Of a stretch of DNA of 64,000 nucleotides, positions 21,557 to 34,426 are shown in pieces. The translations under genes and the position numbers were made by a program. Source of the stretch: Paramyrothecium sp. XJ0827. Lineage: Eukaryota > Ascomycota > Sordariomycetes > Hypocreales > Stachybotryaceae. Where the stretch lies: assembly GCA_020881915.1 (NCBI GenBank), contig JAJFPB010000001.1:434001-498000 (forward strand), in the 5' to 3' direction. The notes under the pieces are model-generated. The model was not told the DNA's origin. It saw only the letters and a list, made by a program, of their open reading frames with translations, and did not search any database. How positions within the stretch are numbered: position 1 is the first letter of the stretch; each line of letters starts with the position of its first letter.

Positions 21557-22641
21557 TTATTTGTCCTTCCAAGATGCTTCCATAACTTGTCTCACGGTTG
21601 TAAGCTTGATATCAGGGAACCGATCGTTCAAGGGCCTGTTTGATTGAACCACATAGGCACCCGACCCAGCTAGGTAATGAATTCGAGCAAAAAAGGCTTC
21701 GTCTGCTCCTGGCCCGGGGAAGCCAATTTTGGGAAATCGATCTGCGAAAGAGATTTTCCCTGAGTCAAGTTGCTCTAAAGAATCATACGCCACCTCGAAT
21801 TTACAGCCTTCGTATATCTGTTAGCTTGGGGGATTAGCAAGGCTCGTGACTCCAGACGCACCTCTTGTCTCTTCAGCCAGTTGAAGTAGATTGTTGAACG
21901 AGATTTCGTTCCCGACGATACAACTTTCTTTATCCCATTCCGCTGCGTCCATCAACCGAGCCACGAAACGGGCCATGTCTTGGGTCGTGATGAATGTTGC
22001 TTGCGCAGAGCCGTCTCCTGGAATGGCAGCCCACTTGTTCTCCATGTTCAAAATGTTGATCCAAGGATGCAAGTATGTTTTCCAATGAGGCATGCCATAG
22101 TAATCCAGAAACCACCCGTTAATAATTCGGGTATACTGCAAATTGGTGGTATCAAGCGCCTCAATTGCCTCGAAAGTGTACCGGGCCAGCGGATTCGAAG
22201 GAATATGTCTGCGAGTGAGTGATTAGCCAATAAAACGCGCATTCCCCTCATGATCTTGACCGTACGTTCGCAAATGCTTCATGTCGAAGCTCGCGATCAC
22301 AAATCTATTCGTAGTCGAAGACAAATTTGCCGCTTGAATGAGACCGAGCTGAGACTTGTTGGCCTCGGGTGTGAGAACTCCGATGGCGCATATCAGAGTA
22401 TCGACGTTGGCGTCTTGTAGAACTCTGGATGTCGTGGTAGAATCATCGTAATCCACGGCTAAGAATTGTAAACTATCATGTGCGCGACTCTAAAAGACAG
22501 TAAGCAGCAGATTTGGGCAATTATGTGCTCCATGCACACCTTACGAGAGAGAACGTAGACTGTATGCCCATGCGAGACAAGGCCGTCAACCACGCCTCTG
22601 CCCACCTGACCAGTACCACCTGCGACTGCAATAATTGCCAT
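21557..22641 (-). CDS. NmrA-like / isoflavone-reductase family NAD(P)-binding protein (NmrA-1)
   Basis: Four exons are deduced: 22641-22540, 22489-22266, 22208-21862 and 21807-21557. The introns are 50, 57 and 54 bp; the protein has 307 residues and all phases agree. The dinucleotide-binding motif G-G-T-G-Q-V-G is at residues 8-14, right after the first beta strand, as in atypical short-chain dehydrogenases. The central part resembles NmrA-like proteins of the isoflavone reductase/CipA group. Such proteins either reduce aromatic or phenylpropanoid substrates with NADPH or act as redox sensors. In this context a role in handling a phenolic aglycone released by the rhamnosidases is attractive but inferred. 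A TATATAAA sequence lies on the minus strand at 22803-22810, about 165 bp upstream. Confidence 0.85.
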
Positions 22642-23815
22642 TGCGGACTATGTTCGCAGCGTCGTTGCTAGAATGTGATGGCAATTTGACTATAGAGAAC
22701 TAGAGTTCCTTCTGATGTCCCGTGCCATAATTGTGAGATGCGATAATATCAGACTGGTACGAAAGATGGGGGCACCACTTTGGAGAAAGTACCTTTTGAG
22801 ATTTATATAGTAAATAGAACCTCCGACTACCCGTGACTTTCTAAAAGAGGTATCTCCGATTCCGATAACTCAAACTATCGGAAATGGGGATGCTGTGGCA
22901 CGTCCGATTCCGTTTCTCCACCTCAGCCACTTATTACCTCATCACCAAGTCATGATGAGTCTAAAGCCCCTCGGACAAGAAATGAAGCTTCCTGGTGTCC
23001 AATATCTGTGCGATTAGGCAAGACTGGAAACGTTTGTAAGCTTGTCAGAGCAGAATAGAGTAAGACATGACCTTGCAAATTGAGCCACGGTGGCTTCCGT
23101 TATTGCATCTCGATGGTAGAAACACGCTTCAAGAATTGATCCCGCTCGCATTTTTGACCAGACCATCTCATCCACGATTAAGTCGCTATCTGATTGTCTC
23201 CAATTTCTATCATTTCGAGGACGTCCCGAGAAACCAACCGGTTACTAGATGCAGCTCTTTTCATATCAAGTGCCGATTGCACCACATCTACCCTGGCTGA
23301 CCCCATTCCGCAGGTGCATTGATAGCCGAGTTAGACGGAAGAAAGCGTGGGGAAGACCATTTTAAAATGCAAGAAATGGCACGTTGTGGCGACCTCGGCT
23401 TCTTGTTATATCAAACCAGTTGTGCTGATATCTGACCACATTGGTAGATCCTTTACTTTATTGTATTTGTCGACGATAACGCCATCAGTCCTCGTGATCC
23501 TCGTACAGGAGTGGGGTTTTGAAGGCAGATCGATACTAGAGTATGCACTGGGAATCCAGTTACCCAATTGCTCCCAACTTTCATAGAATACCGAACCCGG
23601 TTCTGATGATAGAGAGAAATGGCGGGGTCTGTTGTGCAATAATTGGTTCTGCAAGAGCTTATTCGTTCGTATGTTGAGAATGGTACTGCAGCTGAGGATC
23701 ACGACATCCGGTCCCCTGCTGCCACCATCAAGATTAGATCACTGCAGCTTTATTAACAAGTACCAATACTAACCTCGAATTGAGATCATAATGATACCAC
23801 CCGCACCCAGTCGCC
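22642..23815. other. Intergenic spacer between NmrA-1 and the NACHT gene
   Basis: About 1.2 kb with no ORF that shows a family feature. It holds the NmrA-1 promoter and the 3' flank of the NACHT gene. Confidence 0.5.
22803..22810 (-). promoter_or_regulatory. TATA-like box for NmrA-1
   Basis: TATATAAA read on the minus strand, about 165 bp upstream of the NmrA-1 ATG. Confidence 0.4.
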
Positions 23816-26800
23816 TCATACCTCTTCACCTTCATTCAAAATACTTCTAGGTCGTATGCTTGCTGCGCCGGGGAACTCCGAGTCAATTGTAATTGACTCT
23901 AGAAGCTTGTGGAAATGCGACTCGACGCATGATAAGGCGAGAAGCTGATCTGATGCGCTTCGCCCCGGCTCATTCATACGGACTTCTCTCATGACCATTT
24001 CAAATAAGCGATCCAGCTGAGAAGACTCTAATCTCCCTCCAGGAGCTAGGATGTAAGCTCGAACATCAGGCGTTTGGCTTTGCAGGATTGTCATGATAGC
24101 GAGGAGAGCACTGGATGTGGCCGCCGAGACCTCAATCACAACAAAGTATCCGATTTCTTTCATATCCATACATGGACCCCATGATTCTTCCTCTTTCATG
24201 CAGATGAGGCGTATGCTGCCTGTATTCTCTGGGTACAGCCCAGGTGGGGGGGTTGTTGGACCTGCGGAGTTGTGCTGATATTTACTCCTGCTGTTCCATA
24301 GTACCCGGGTGGAAAGGTGCAGGCGCAATTTACTCGCACAGGCTATTTGGATATACAGATTCCATCCAGCGGCAATCTGATGCCGTTTATAAAACAGACT
24401 GGCAATGCGTGCGTCAGGCTCGCCTTTGCGCAAAAAGGCCCTGAACACCTCATAGAATTCTGCTACGCATTGTGACACACTCAGGCGCTCAAGAGAAAAA
24501 GCGCTTTCTGCTCCCCAACTTTGTGCGCGTTCGCTGCTATAAGAATATCCTCGCAGCCTATACAAGGGATTACCCCTGAACGAGAGATGTTGCACCGGCC
24601 AGACAAAGGACGCCGGCTTGGTTTTCGGAAACGGTGTAAGGGACAATATCCGACTGAGGATGATCATAGTGAAATCGGACGTGCTAGTCTCCACGCGCTC
24701 CACATACTCAAGGGTTGATGGAAGAAACCACCATGGGATCAATTCGATACGAAGTTGCAGATACCCCAAGTGACCGAATTTTGCGCATTCAATCCAAAAG
24801 TATTGTGGCATACACGCTTCATGAAGTCTGAAACATTCTTTCTTATCCATTCGGTCGTACAGAGCCCGTAGTTGATCGGTCATCTTGATGCTTAAGGGTC
24901 GATCCAGCTTCCACGCGAACGAAAGACACTTGAGTATGAACCAGAGGCGCTCTTCAGACAGAGTTCCGGATTCACACTTATACGAGGGTGCCGTGGACAA
25001 ATAACGCAATGATGCTTGGAGCAACAATCGAGTGCAGTGCTCAATTGATATGGAGGGCGGTTGAAACTTCTTCTGGTTTTCAGGGTCCTTGATGAAGTCA
25101 TAAGCTGATCGATGCACCCAACCAAGTGTCTTTGCCTCCTGAGAGAAGAGATTGGGATACGGTGGAGCCTCTTCGAGAATCTTTCGTTCACCGGACAGGT
25201 AACCTGCTTGGTCTGATCTGCCACAAACAGTATTATCATGCTGTACAGACCACTGAGTCGCTGAATACCACTTTGCGGGGCTCAGCGAATAATCCCTTCT
25301 GTTTTGGCGCATTTCCAAAAGGCCTGCGCTTCGCGCCATGACTTGGACCTCCGTCTTTTCACAGAGGCGGATGAATGATTCATCAGTCATGGCAGCCTCC
25401 TCATGCAATGCTCCCGTCAGAATTACCAATGAAGCCATGCGCCCAGCGTTGCTATTCTCGCAGACTAAGAGAAATTTGACATAGAATGCCAACGACTCCT
25501 TATACAATTCATCCACACTTCCCAGCATGGTCGCAAACAGTTCTTCGACGGCCTGAGGAGTATTGTGGACTCGCTGTGCAAGGGTATCAGCATCATCCGC
25601 GGCCCAGAACCCGCGTATCACGGCCTGCGTCACCAAGGCAGCCCACAAGAAGACTCCTTCCGCACGGGAAATAATGAGGCTGTCCAGTGATCGAGTCTCG
25701 GGAGACGAGTTCAAACGGACGTTTGCATCGCCAAGTCTTTTGCGCACAAAAGTTTTGATGTCATGATGATTGAGATCTTGCAGGCGAAGCTGCTTGCAGT
25801 TGGCCAATCTGTGTGTCAACTGAATCTCCGGTCGGCTTGACACACAAAACTTGACCCGCTCAATGTCTTGTAAGGCGAAGATGGTATCAAGAAGGTGATC
25901 GTAGTCGCCGGTAAACTCATCTAGCCCGTCAATGAAGATGCAGAAGCAATCATTCGAGGCCCTCAATGCTGAGGTAACTGCCTTGCTAAGTGATTTCTCA
26001 GTCCACACTGAGACGGTCCCGATTTCGATTTCAGTTGAAGAGCACAAGGATAGCGCGAGATCAGGGTGTATCAGACATAACTGATAAAGAAGGGACCGCA
26101 GCAAGCCAAGGATGCTGTTTTGAAGTTGAGTCCCGGGTCTCCAGAAGAAAAAGGACAATACGTGACAACGCTTGCCTTTGCTCCACTCGTGGAGTGCCTC
26201 TCTTGTGCGGTGGTGCTCGACCAAGTGAGCCATGAGGGTGGATTTGCCAGAACCAAGTTTCCCGTGACACCAGTAGACTGAGTTTTGTGAACGAAGCCAA
26301 TCCTCCAGGTTATCCCATGCAGGAGGGTTTTCAGTATCGACCAAGTGAGCCATGCGAGTGGATTTACCAGAAACAAGTTTGCCGTGAATCCAGTAGACTG
26401 AGTTTTGTGAACGAAGCCAATCCTCCAGGTTATCCCGCATATGAGGGTTTTCAGTGTCGCTGTCACGGTCACTGTCACTGTCCGAATCAGACTCGCTCGA
26501 ATGGCCTTCATCTTTAGATGCACTGTCGCCAATATTGGTACCAAAGTCTCTGGAATCATCATCCCCACCTGCCTCGGTGCTTCCATCCTCGTCGTCTGAG
26601 TCGCCGTCCACCTGCGATGGGAATATCCATTTCAGAGTCCCCGGTGTAGCACCGTGGATGTTACTACGTCTCTCGTCGATTTCCGGGAAGAACAAGCTCT
26701 TCAAAACCGCCCTCCTGGCACGATCTTGATGTGTTTGCTGATGGTGTTTGTCTAGTGTAGCCTGTGTCTCTTGGTGTCGATGCTCAGAACTTCGGTCTGC

Positions 26801-27473
26801 TTCTTCATGTCGCTTGCGCGCAGCTGTGTCTGCGAGGGAGAACTGCTGATCAATTCGTTTGGCTAATGACTTGACATCAGTAGTCACCTGCGCGTGCCTG
26901 TCTCCCGAGTTGATGTCCAGCTTTTCTATACGAGCGATAAGGTCTTGTGATTTGGCATCAAGACTGGAGAATCGATGGGTTTGCTGGATAGTCTGAAGGT
27001 CAAATCTACGCCTGCGCCAATTAGTCTTGATGGATCCGGAAAAGCCCTGAAACTGACCATATATCCTGGACAAGAAGTGATGCTAGCGCTTTCTCCTGGA
27101 CCTTCAAATTATTCTGGAGCTTTTCGATCGTCTTCTTTTCTCTCAAAGTCCGTAGCACCTTGGTTGCAATGCTAACATTCTGCTCGGTCCCGCTAATATG
27201 ACTTAACACTTTCAGAAGATCATCGGCGAGCCTGTTGCAGTTGATTGCCAAATCCTGTATACGGCGTGGGATCGATCCTGGTGGTCTCTGAATGAGCTCG
27301 ATTCGAGCCGCTTTCAATTCACGGAGATAGTCTCCCAGCTCCTTGTACAGCTCTTGGGCGGATTTCTCCGCATCGCGGATCCGGATGCAAATGAGAGTAG
27401 CCTTGATTGATATCTCGAGAAACTGCGCTACGGCAGCCGCCAGACTTACAGCGGACACCGGATCCATGGTCAT
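23816..27473 (-). CDS. NACHT-domain STAND (NLR-like) protein with duplicated P-loop
   Basis: Two exons, 27473-27058 and 27011-23816, are joined across a 46-bp intron to give 1,203 residues. Residues 1-138 form a helical N-terminal domain of the kind found on fungal STAND proteins ('D-P-V-S-A-V-S-L-A-A-A-V-A-Q-F'). A charged coiled-coil stretch follows, then an Asp/Ser-rich acidic run near 270-325. Two copies of a 40-residue block then occur at about 324-363 and 364-403. Each holds a Walker A match (G-K-L-V-S-G-K-S-T and G-K-L-G-S-G-K-S-T). The NACHT core continues with the Walker B-like F-I-D-G-L-D-E and the 'S-S-R-P' sensor. The C-terminal 600 residues carry no visible WD40, ankyrin or TPR repeat. 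Such proteins act in non-self recognition and cell death; the ligand is unknown. It interrupts the glycosidase region without obvious functional linkage. Confidence 0.9.
26219..26458 (-). repeat. Exact-length tandem duplication, 2 x 120 bp, within the NACHT exon
   Basis: Units 26339-26458 and 26219-26338 are each 120 bp (40 codons) and differ at about 12-14 positions (about 90% identity). Frame is kept. Each unit carries a complete Walker A loop. Confidence 0.95.
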
Positions 27474-27990
27474 GAAGCGATTGAATGATTACTCTGGCAA
27501 GACGAGGGTGCCGATCGAGAGGGGAAGGTAAGCGGCTGTAGTAGCATTTCATGGCTGTCTAGTTTAGTATAGCGAAGTAGCGGAAGCTGATGTGACTTAT
27601 GGTATTTATACTGAGCACCCTCAATGCAACGCCCCGCATTGTACACGGTGTCTCAGTCCACCTTAGTCTTGCCAGGTCCATTTTGCCCTGGACCATGGAG
27701 TGATTGGACGATCCAAATCTGTAGACGCTGAGGACAACTTTAACCTGCAACTTTCATCATGTGTGGGTTTTCAGGAGCAGCAAAGTGCGGCATACCCTCC
27801 TGGCAGGGCGTGAGGCTCGTGATGTCTACTGCCCGCTACGTTGCAGCCGTCAGAAACGGAGTATCAAAAATGGTTCAAAGCTGCCGGCAGGTGGGCTAGG
27901 AGCAAGTAATCACTTCAACATCTCGACAGTGTGATCAGCCCCTTCTTGGTGAGCTTTGCAAGTTTCGATTACCAGCCATCATACAATATC
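27474..27990. other. Intergenic, 517 bp
   Basis: Promoter side of the NACHT gene and 3' flank of GH78-2. Nothing else is recognised. Confidence 0.55.
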
Positions 27991-30795
27991 TCAGAATAAA
28001 CGAATCGCCTGAACAGGCCAACCACTTCCTTGAGTAAATTGCCGAGTAAATTCATGACGCCCTGAACCAATGGCCTGGTGTTTGTCACCACTACACCCTT
28101 CAGGGAAAATAATCTCTCCCGTTGTATTGGGCGGGATTCTTACCCGAATGCTTAATGACTGTTCGACATCACCTTCGAGTTTCCAAGAAACGGCGGCTTC
28201 GCCGTACGGTGTTTCCAGTGTCACACCGGCATGAGTCAGATTGCCGCCAATAACGGGCGCGATGCATAGCTTCTTCCACCCTGGAGCTGCGCATTGTAAG
28301 CCAGCAAGCCTCTCCCACATGAATTTCGCGACGGCTCCTAGCGCATAGTGGTTGAAGCTTGTCATTTCGCCTGGGTTGATCGATTTATCCGGTAGCATAC
28401 TGTCCCAGCGCTCCCAAATTGTAGTTGATCCCATCGAAACAGGGTAAAGCCAAGATGGGCATTCTTTGTTGAGGAGCATGGAATAGGCAACCTGATATTC
28501 ACCAGCAAGGACGAGCGCTTCACAGATATGGGGCGTGCCCGCAAAACCAGTCCCGATCTTGAATGCGTCGCGGCGGACAATGTAGGAGAGCTGGTCGCTG
28601 GCCCTGCGTTTTTGCGCTTCTGAAGGAATCAAGTCGTACACGAGACAGAGTGCGTGAGCGGTTTGGGAGTCTGACATCAGTCGTCCGTTCGGTGTTAGAT
28701 ATTCCAAAGCAAACTCTTGCTTTGCGGCTTCTAGATCTTGTTCAAATCTGGTTGCATCGTCTGATTTCCCAATGATTTTGGCCACTTGGGCAACCAGGTG
28801 TAGCGAATGAATCAGATATGCATCGGCGACTAGAACGGCGTTCGTCTTAGCTGCCCCAGGATTGTCTGGAGGCGCCGATGGATCGAGCCAGTCCTATGGA
28901 CGAGCGTCAGCATCATTGTACCAGCCTCTAGCAGGCTATTTACTTACACCAAGCTGAGGACTCTTGTCATCCCAGAGATGGGTATTGTACCCTTTGTTCT
29001 TTGGAATGCTGGACAGCCAATCCATCATACTCTGGTACTGGTCACGCAGTATTTGCTCGTCTCCCGATGCTTGGTATAGAGCCCATGGTGCTAGAATAGT
29101 CACATCGCACCAAATGGCGGCGGGCAGGACGTGGCCGAATATGGGATCCCTTGCGAGCGTATTGGGGACCACCATTGGGGGTATACCATTCTGCTTACTT
29201 TGTTCGGCGGCCACGTCCTTGAGCCAACTCCTAATCATCCCTGTGCAGTTGAATATGAGCTCAGCAGTGGGTGCAAAGACGGCCAAGTCTCCGGTCCAAC
29301 CCAAGCGCTCATCTCTCTGGGGACAGTCTGTTGGGATAGAGAGGAAATTTCCACGCATGCTCCATACAACATTATTAAACAATTGGTTCAACAATGGCTC
29401 GGAGCATTCAAACGAGCCAACACGATTCATGTCCGTGTGGCATACCACAGCTTCGATTGAGTCCAACAGTGGGCAGCTCTCTTCTTCCACCCATCCGTCA
29501 ACTTGCACATAGCGGAAGCCATGAAATGTGTACCGCGGTTCCCACCGTTCTCCATCGGGGTTGCCACTCAACGTGTATACATCAACGTTATCTGCGGCTC
29601 TCATTGGCCGCCTGCCAAGCTCGTCTTGCTCCAGCACCTCCGCATGAGAGAGTGTGATTTGCTGTCCTCTGTTACCTCTGACACGTTTGATTCTCGTGTA
29701 CCCGACAAGGTTTTGCCCGAAATCAACCAAGATCCTGCCTGAAGGAGTAACGATTCTTTCGACGGGTTTCAAAATGGATATCCGACGCACAGGCTCGGTT
29801 TCCTGGGCGATCAACAGGGTACTCTCTGGGAGGGGTTCGACGACTTCGATGGTCCGCCATTTCCCCTGGAGTGCTTCAGGAAGCGTCGGTTCAGAAGACC
29901 ACCCAGGTATTTCTTCATTGGCGTCATATTTCTCTCCATTATAGAGCTCGGCGAGAATAGCCGGGCCTTTTGCGACGGTCCAGGACTGATCGGTAAGAAC
30001 CTTCGCCGTTGTCCCGTCGGTATATAAGACCTCGCACTGAGCCATGATTGCTGGACGATTGCCCCAAAGGTTTCTGAAGCCAGTGCCGAAGCTGAGGCGT
30101 CCGCAGAACCATCCTTCGGCAACTCTAATGCCAATGACGTTACTTTCACGCGTCTTTGAAAGATGCTCGGCTACATCGAATGTTTGGTATTGGAGCCTCT
30201 TATCGTAGACGGTCCACCCTGGGGCAAGGAAATGATCTCCCACCACTCGTCCGTTGATTTCCGCCTCGTAAACTCCCTGAGCTGTGATGTAAAGCCGCGC
30301 GCGCTCAATCTGTTTCGACGAATCGATATGGAAAACGACTCGGAACAATTCTTCTGGTTGCGGAGAGTCGCAGGGATAATCCCACGGGGCCGTGATTCGT
30401 TGAGCTTGCCACTCTTGCCTGAGAAGCAGGCCTGTCTCGACGCTGGCAAGCTCACTCCACTCAGACTGCTCGCCATTGTCGCCCCATGCTTTGACCCGTG
30501 CGAAGAGGCGTTGTCGAGACTCCAGCGGCTTTTCCATTGGCCACGGTACTAGAACGCTGTCTAATGAATCAACGAAAATTCGCGAAATCGGCTCGACCGA
30601 GGCGCAATGTGGTGTGTCGAAGGTCTCGACAGCATAACGCTGTTGAGTGAACCCATCAGGCGCGTTGAGGAATTTCCACGACAGCCTGGGCCTCGTCTCA
30701 TGCGTGCCGAGGTGGTGCGCGGATGCGAAATGCTCAAAGCGCACGTTGGTAACTTTGAAAGCTGGCGGCCTGGCCGGGCCATCTTGCGACGACAT
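27991..30795 (-). CDS. GH78 alpha-L-rhamnosidase (GH78-2), intact
   Basis: Two exons, 30795-28948 and 28893-27991, with a 54-bp intron (GTAAGT...ATAG), give 916 residues. The ATG at 30795 is used; the frame upstream of it opens with GTG. The domain order is that of fungal GH78: an N-terminal beta domain with 'L-Y-I-T-A-Q-G-V-Y-E-A-E-I-N-G', then the catalytic barrel with 'T-D-C-P-Q-R-D-E-R-L-G-W-T-G-D', 'G-D-W-L-D-P' across the splice junction, and 'M-T-S-F-N-H-Y-A'. There is no signal peptide, so the enzyme is probably cytosolic and acts on imported rhamnosides. It is clearly related to GH78-1 across the full length, but the two introns sit at different places, which argues against a very recent duplication. 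Its 5' neighbour is the GH3 gene on the same strand. Confidence 0.93.
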
Positions 30796-31700
30796 TTCCA
30801 AGCTGCTCACAATTGGTGAAAGTCGTGATGTAAAGAGTTGGTCGCGTGAGTTTACAGTCTGTCCTTGGAGTTAGAGCTGCCAAAAGTAAGTAAAACTACA
30901 TCGTGCTCGGTCATTCAGACATTCGCTCAGAGAGATTCATGAGCAGTGACGATCTTGCCGAGGCCTTCGCCTTCGCTGGAGAGCAACCCGAGTGAGCATC
31001 ACCATGCATTCAGCTCCCGGTTTCGGAACCTCCACCTCCCGATTGAAGCTCGAAATGTAATGTGCAACTAGTGGGGGTAGACGGTCAGAGTCGGCCCCGT
31101 ACCTCCACATCCCGAATAGAAGCTTAATATGCCAAGCATTTGCCCTGTTCCAGACCGTGGGCATACCTCAGCTCAGGTAGTCTCCTCCTAGTTCCTGAAG
31201 CCACACTGGGGCTTGAAACGTCCGTCAAGGAGTCAGACCGGTTTGGAGTGCACGTTTCTCAATAGCGACTTGATTTGGCGTCTGCTGACCCATGGCGGTG
31301 CCGGTATTTCTGCCGAAGTGGCGGCCTTCCACTGGCTTTCTTACTGGGTGTCTCTAGACTCCTTTCTGCCTGTCGTGGGTCAAACAGTACTGCGATCGCT
31401 TCAGTTTTCAATTGACACCAAGCCCTCGGTGGCGCAGTCGGCCTCACTCCGCGAAGCCTTCGTGCTACCCAGCTGCAATGCATCGCATTCCGTCAACATG
31501 TCATAGCTGCCGGTATGGTTAGATAGGATTAAACCCTTTAATGCACCATCAGGCAATTGACCGCAAGCCTCAGCTTTATGTAAGGTCCAATATGTTTTCT
31601 AAAATGTAATGTGTTCTTATTTCCTCAACATATTCTAGCAATCCTGCAGCTCACCTTTTCGCTGGTCCTAATTTCCTCCGTTTCAAAAAAGTTGAGTCTC
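30796..31700. other. Intergenic, 905 bp
   Basis: GH78-2 promoter side and GH3 3' flank. Several short ORFs exist on both strands, but none shows a recognisable family. Confidence 0.5.
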
Positions 31701-34426
31701 TCAAGGTTCGTATTCTAAGTATTCCTCAACAAGAACTCTTGCTTTATCGACGATATCTGAAGCCGAGCGGCCGAGAGATATATCGTAGTATCCCGGTCTT
31801 ACAATCCATTTCCCCCTCTCTTCGTCAAAGAAGCCCAGGTCTCGAGTTGTAAATGACACATTTACAGCTTTGGTTTGACCAGGATCGAGCCTGACCTTAG
31901 CAAAACCGACGAGACCTCTGAGGGGGTGTGCGTCCTGGTGTTCCGAGAAACCGGCATAGACTTGAACCAATGTGCCGCCAGCAGTTTTCCCGGTGTTTGT
32001 GACCTGGACGGATGTGTTCACTGAGTGTTTTGAGTTTATGCTGGCGCCAAACTCTTCATAGCCGAAAGTCGTGTAGGAAAGGCCATGGCCGAAAGGAAAA
32101 TGGATACGATCTTGGGGAATGCGATTGTAGTGGCGATAGCCCACAAAGACGCCTTCTTTATACTCGACAATGGGGTTCCCGTCGGCGTAAAAGCCAGGAA
32201 AGTTACCATATGCCGGGCTATCCTCAAGTCTCCTGGGGAAAGTAACAGGCAAGCGACCCTCGGGATTGACAGCCCCGGTCAAGACGTCAAAGATGGAGTT
32301 TCCTGCCTCCTGCCCACCGAACCAGGCTTGCACAACAGCTGCGACATCGTCAAGCCATGGCATTGCGACAGGAACGCCGGTAGAGTTGACGACAATCGTG
32401 TTACGATTCGCTGCCGCAATCCTGTGGATCAGCTGGGACTGCGAACCATTTTTCGGTAGATCAAAAGACACCTGATCTTGGCCCTCAGTCTCCCACGACG
32501 GCTCGTGGCCGGAAAACACAATGGCGTAGTCCGCTTCTTTGGCGACTTCTACTGCTTCGCTGAGCAAGTCGCGCTCGTAGTCAGAGGCCAAAGCGATACC
32601 CTGGCGAAAGCCGGGGCGGCCTTCCAGGATGTCAAGCCCCGGTATGTCGTAGGCTGGGCTCGTCCGGACGCGGAGGCGATACGAAGACCCAGCCTCCAAT
32701 TGGTGTCTGTATTCTGTCTCTGACTGAACATCGAAGAGAAATCCCATGGCGTCTGAGGCACAGCCAGTTTGCTCGTACACAAGGTCGTCGTTTACAAAGA
32801 ACTGTGTAGGGCCAATGCCGGAGGTGGCGAAGTAGTGGCTGCCGGTCTCTGTCGGTACAAAATCGCAAACAAACTCGATTGTTTTGTTGAACGTCCCAAA
32901 GTTGAATGGTGCAATCATTGCCGAGTGTTGCCCATGGGTCGTTGAAGCTAGCTCGTCCGTCTCGTGGTGGTATGCCAAGCACGTCCAACCCGGATTCCCA
33001 TCAAGCCCATAGACTGAGCCGATCGACTCGTCGTTCTGGATGGGCCTCAAGAAGCGTTGAGTGTGGGCGCCCTTAGCATAGAGGAGATCGGCAGTGTCGC
33101 CGACTGCGTTTTGAAATGCATCCCATGGAGAGACCTGGTAGTGCGCCTTGACCGCAGCACTACCTCCCCCATGCATGAGAGCCGTCTTGGAGAGCCCGAT
33201 CAATGCTATCTTCTTGGATTGTAGCTTGTCTCGCGATAGTGGCAGGATGCCGTCCTGGTTTTTGAGGAGCACTGCCCCTCGCGCGGCAGCCTCGCGTATC
33301 AAGGTCTGGTGCTCAGGTTTGTCCACCGCCCTTTCTTCTGCAGTACTAGGGTTGTCGAACGCATCAAGCTTTTTCAAAAAGGCAATCACAGACCGAACGC
33401 GGTCAATTATAACCTCCTCGGTTACCTGACCACTTGCGATCGCCTCTAGGACGGCTGGAGTTGTCCTGTACCTCGAGGGCCCAGGCATTTCGAGGTCCAG
33501 CCCGGCATTCAAGGCCTCGGAAGTTGAGTTGGTGCCACCCCAGTCGCTCATCACGAGTCCATCCCAGCCCCATTCCTTCCGAAGGACCTTTTTCAACAAG
33601 AATTCATTCGAGTCGCAGTGATGTCCGTTCAACGAGTTATAGGCCGTCATCACAGCCCATGGGTTGGCTTCCTTCACGGCGATCTCAAATGGCCGGAGGT
33701 ATATCTCGCGCAAAGCACGTTCGCTGACAATCGTGTTAATCCTCATGCGCTCCGTCTCTTGCTCATTCACGGCGTAGTGCTTGAGCGCAGCTGCCACGCC
33801 TTCGGATTGCAGTCCCTGGATAACTGATGCTGCAAGTTTGCCTGATAACAGCGGCTGAGACATAAGTTAGTTCATGGTATGAGTACACCATGGATTGCAC
33901 GTATGTTCTGCAGGCGCTCGAAAAGGAAATTTCTCACATCTTCACTAAAACTCTCGAAGTTTCTTCCACCAAGCGGATGGCGGTGGATGCAAATTGTTGG
34001 GGCCAGCAAACAACGGGCACCCTTGGAGTGGACTTCTTCTGCTAGTGCTATTCCAATCTTTTTGCCAAGCTCTACGTCAAATGTTGCAGCTAGACAGCTC
34101 GCAGCTGGGAAGCAGGCTGCCTTGGTGATACCGAGGAAATCATAGCCGCGAGCGCCATTGGGGCCATCTGATACCTTTTCTTCGCAGTCAGCCTCAATGC
34201 TAGGATCAGTTTGTTCAAACCCAAGAATTCACAGACCTTAATACTTGGAATTTTACCAGGAATTGCTGTTGTCTCCCAAAAGTTCTGGCCGGCGAGAAGA
34301 GTAATCTGATGTGAATCCAGTTAAAAAGTTGACCTCTTCTGCGTAACGCAAATTCACTAAATAATGTACCTTTTCTTCCAGGCTCAACGAGCTTAATATC
34401 GCTTCATTTTTTACTTCGGACGTCAT
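31701..34426 (-). CDS. Intracellular GH3 beta-glucosidase with PA14 insert
   Basis: Four exons are deduced: 34426-34370, 34305-34237, 34174-33938 and 33854-31701. The introns are 64, 62 and 83 bp; the total is 838 residues, close to the usual length of this GH3 subgroup. The three small 5' exons restore the family start ('L-S-L-E-E-K' ... 'S-D-G-P-N-G-A-R-G' ... 'F-E-S-F-S-E-D'). The catalytic nucleophile is Asp225 in V-M-S-D-W. A PA14 domain, which shapes the active site in the Kluyveromyces-type enzymes, covers about residues 403-520. A fibronectin III-like domain ends the protein after 'F-G-H-G-L-S-Y-T-T-F'. No signal peptide is seen. It would remove beta-linked glucose after the rhamnosidases have acted. 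It is divergent from the MFS-2 transporter, with which it shares a 541-bp promoter region. Confidence 0.93.
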
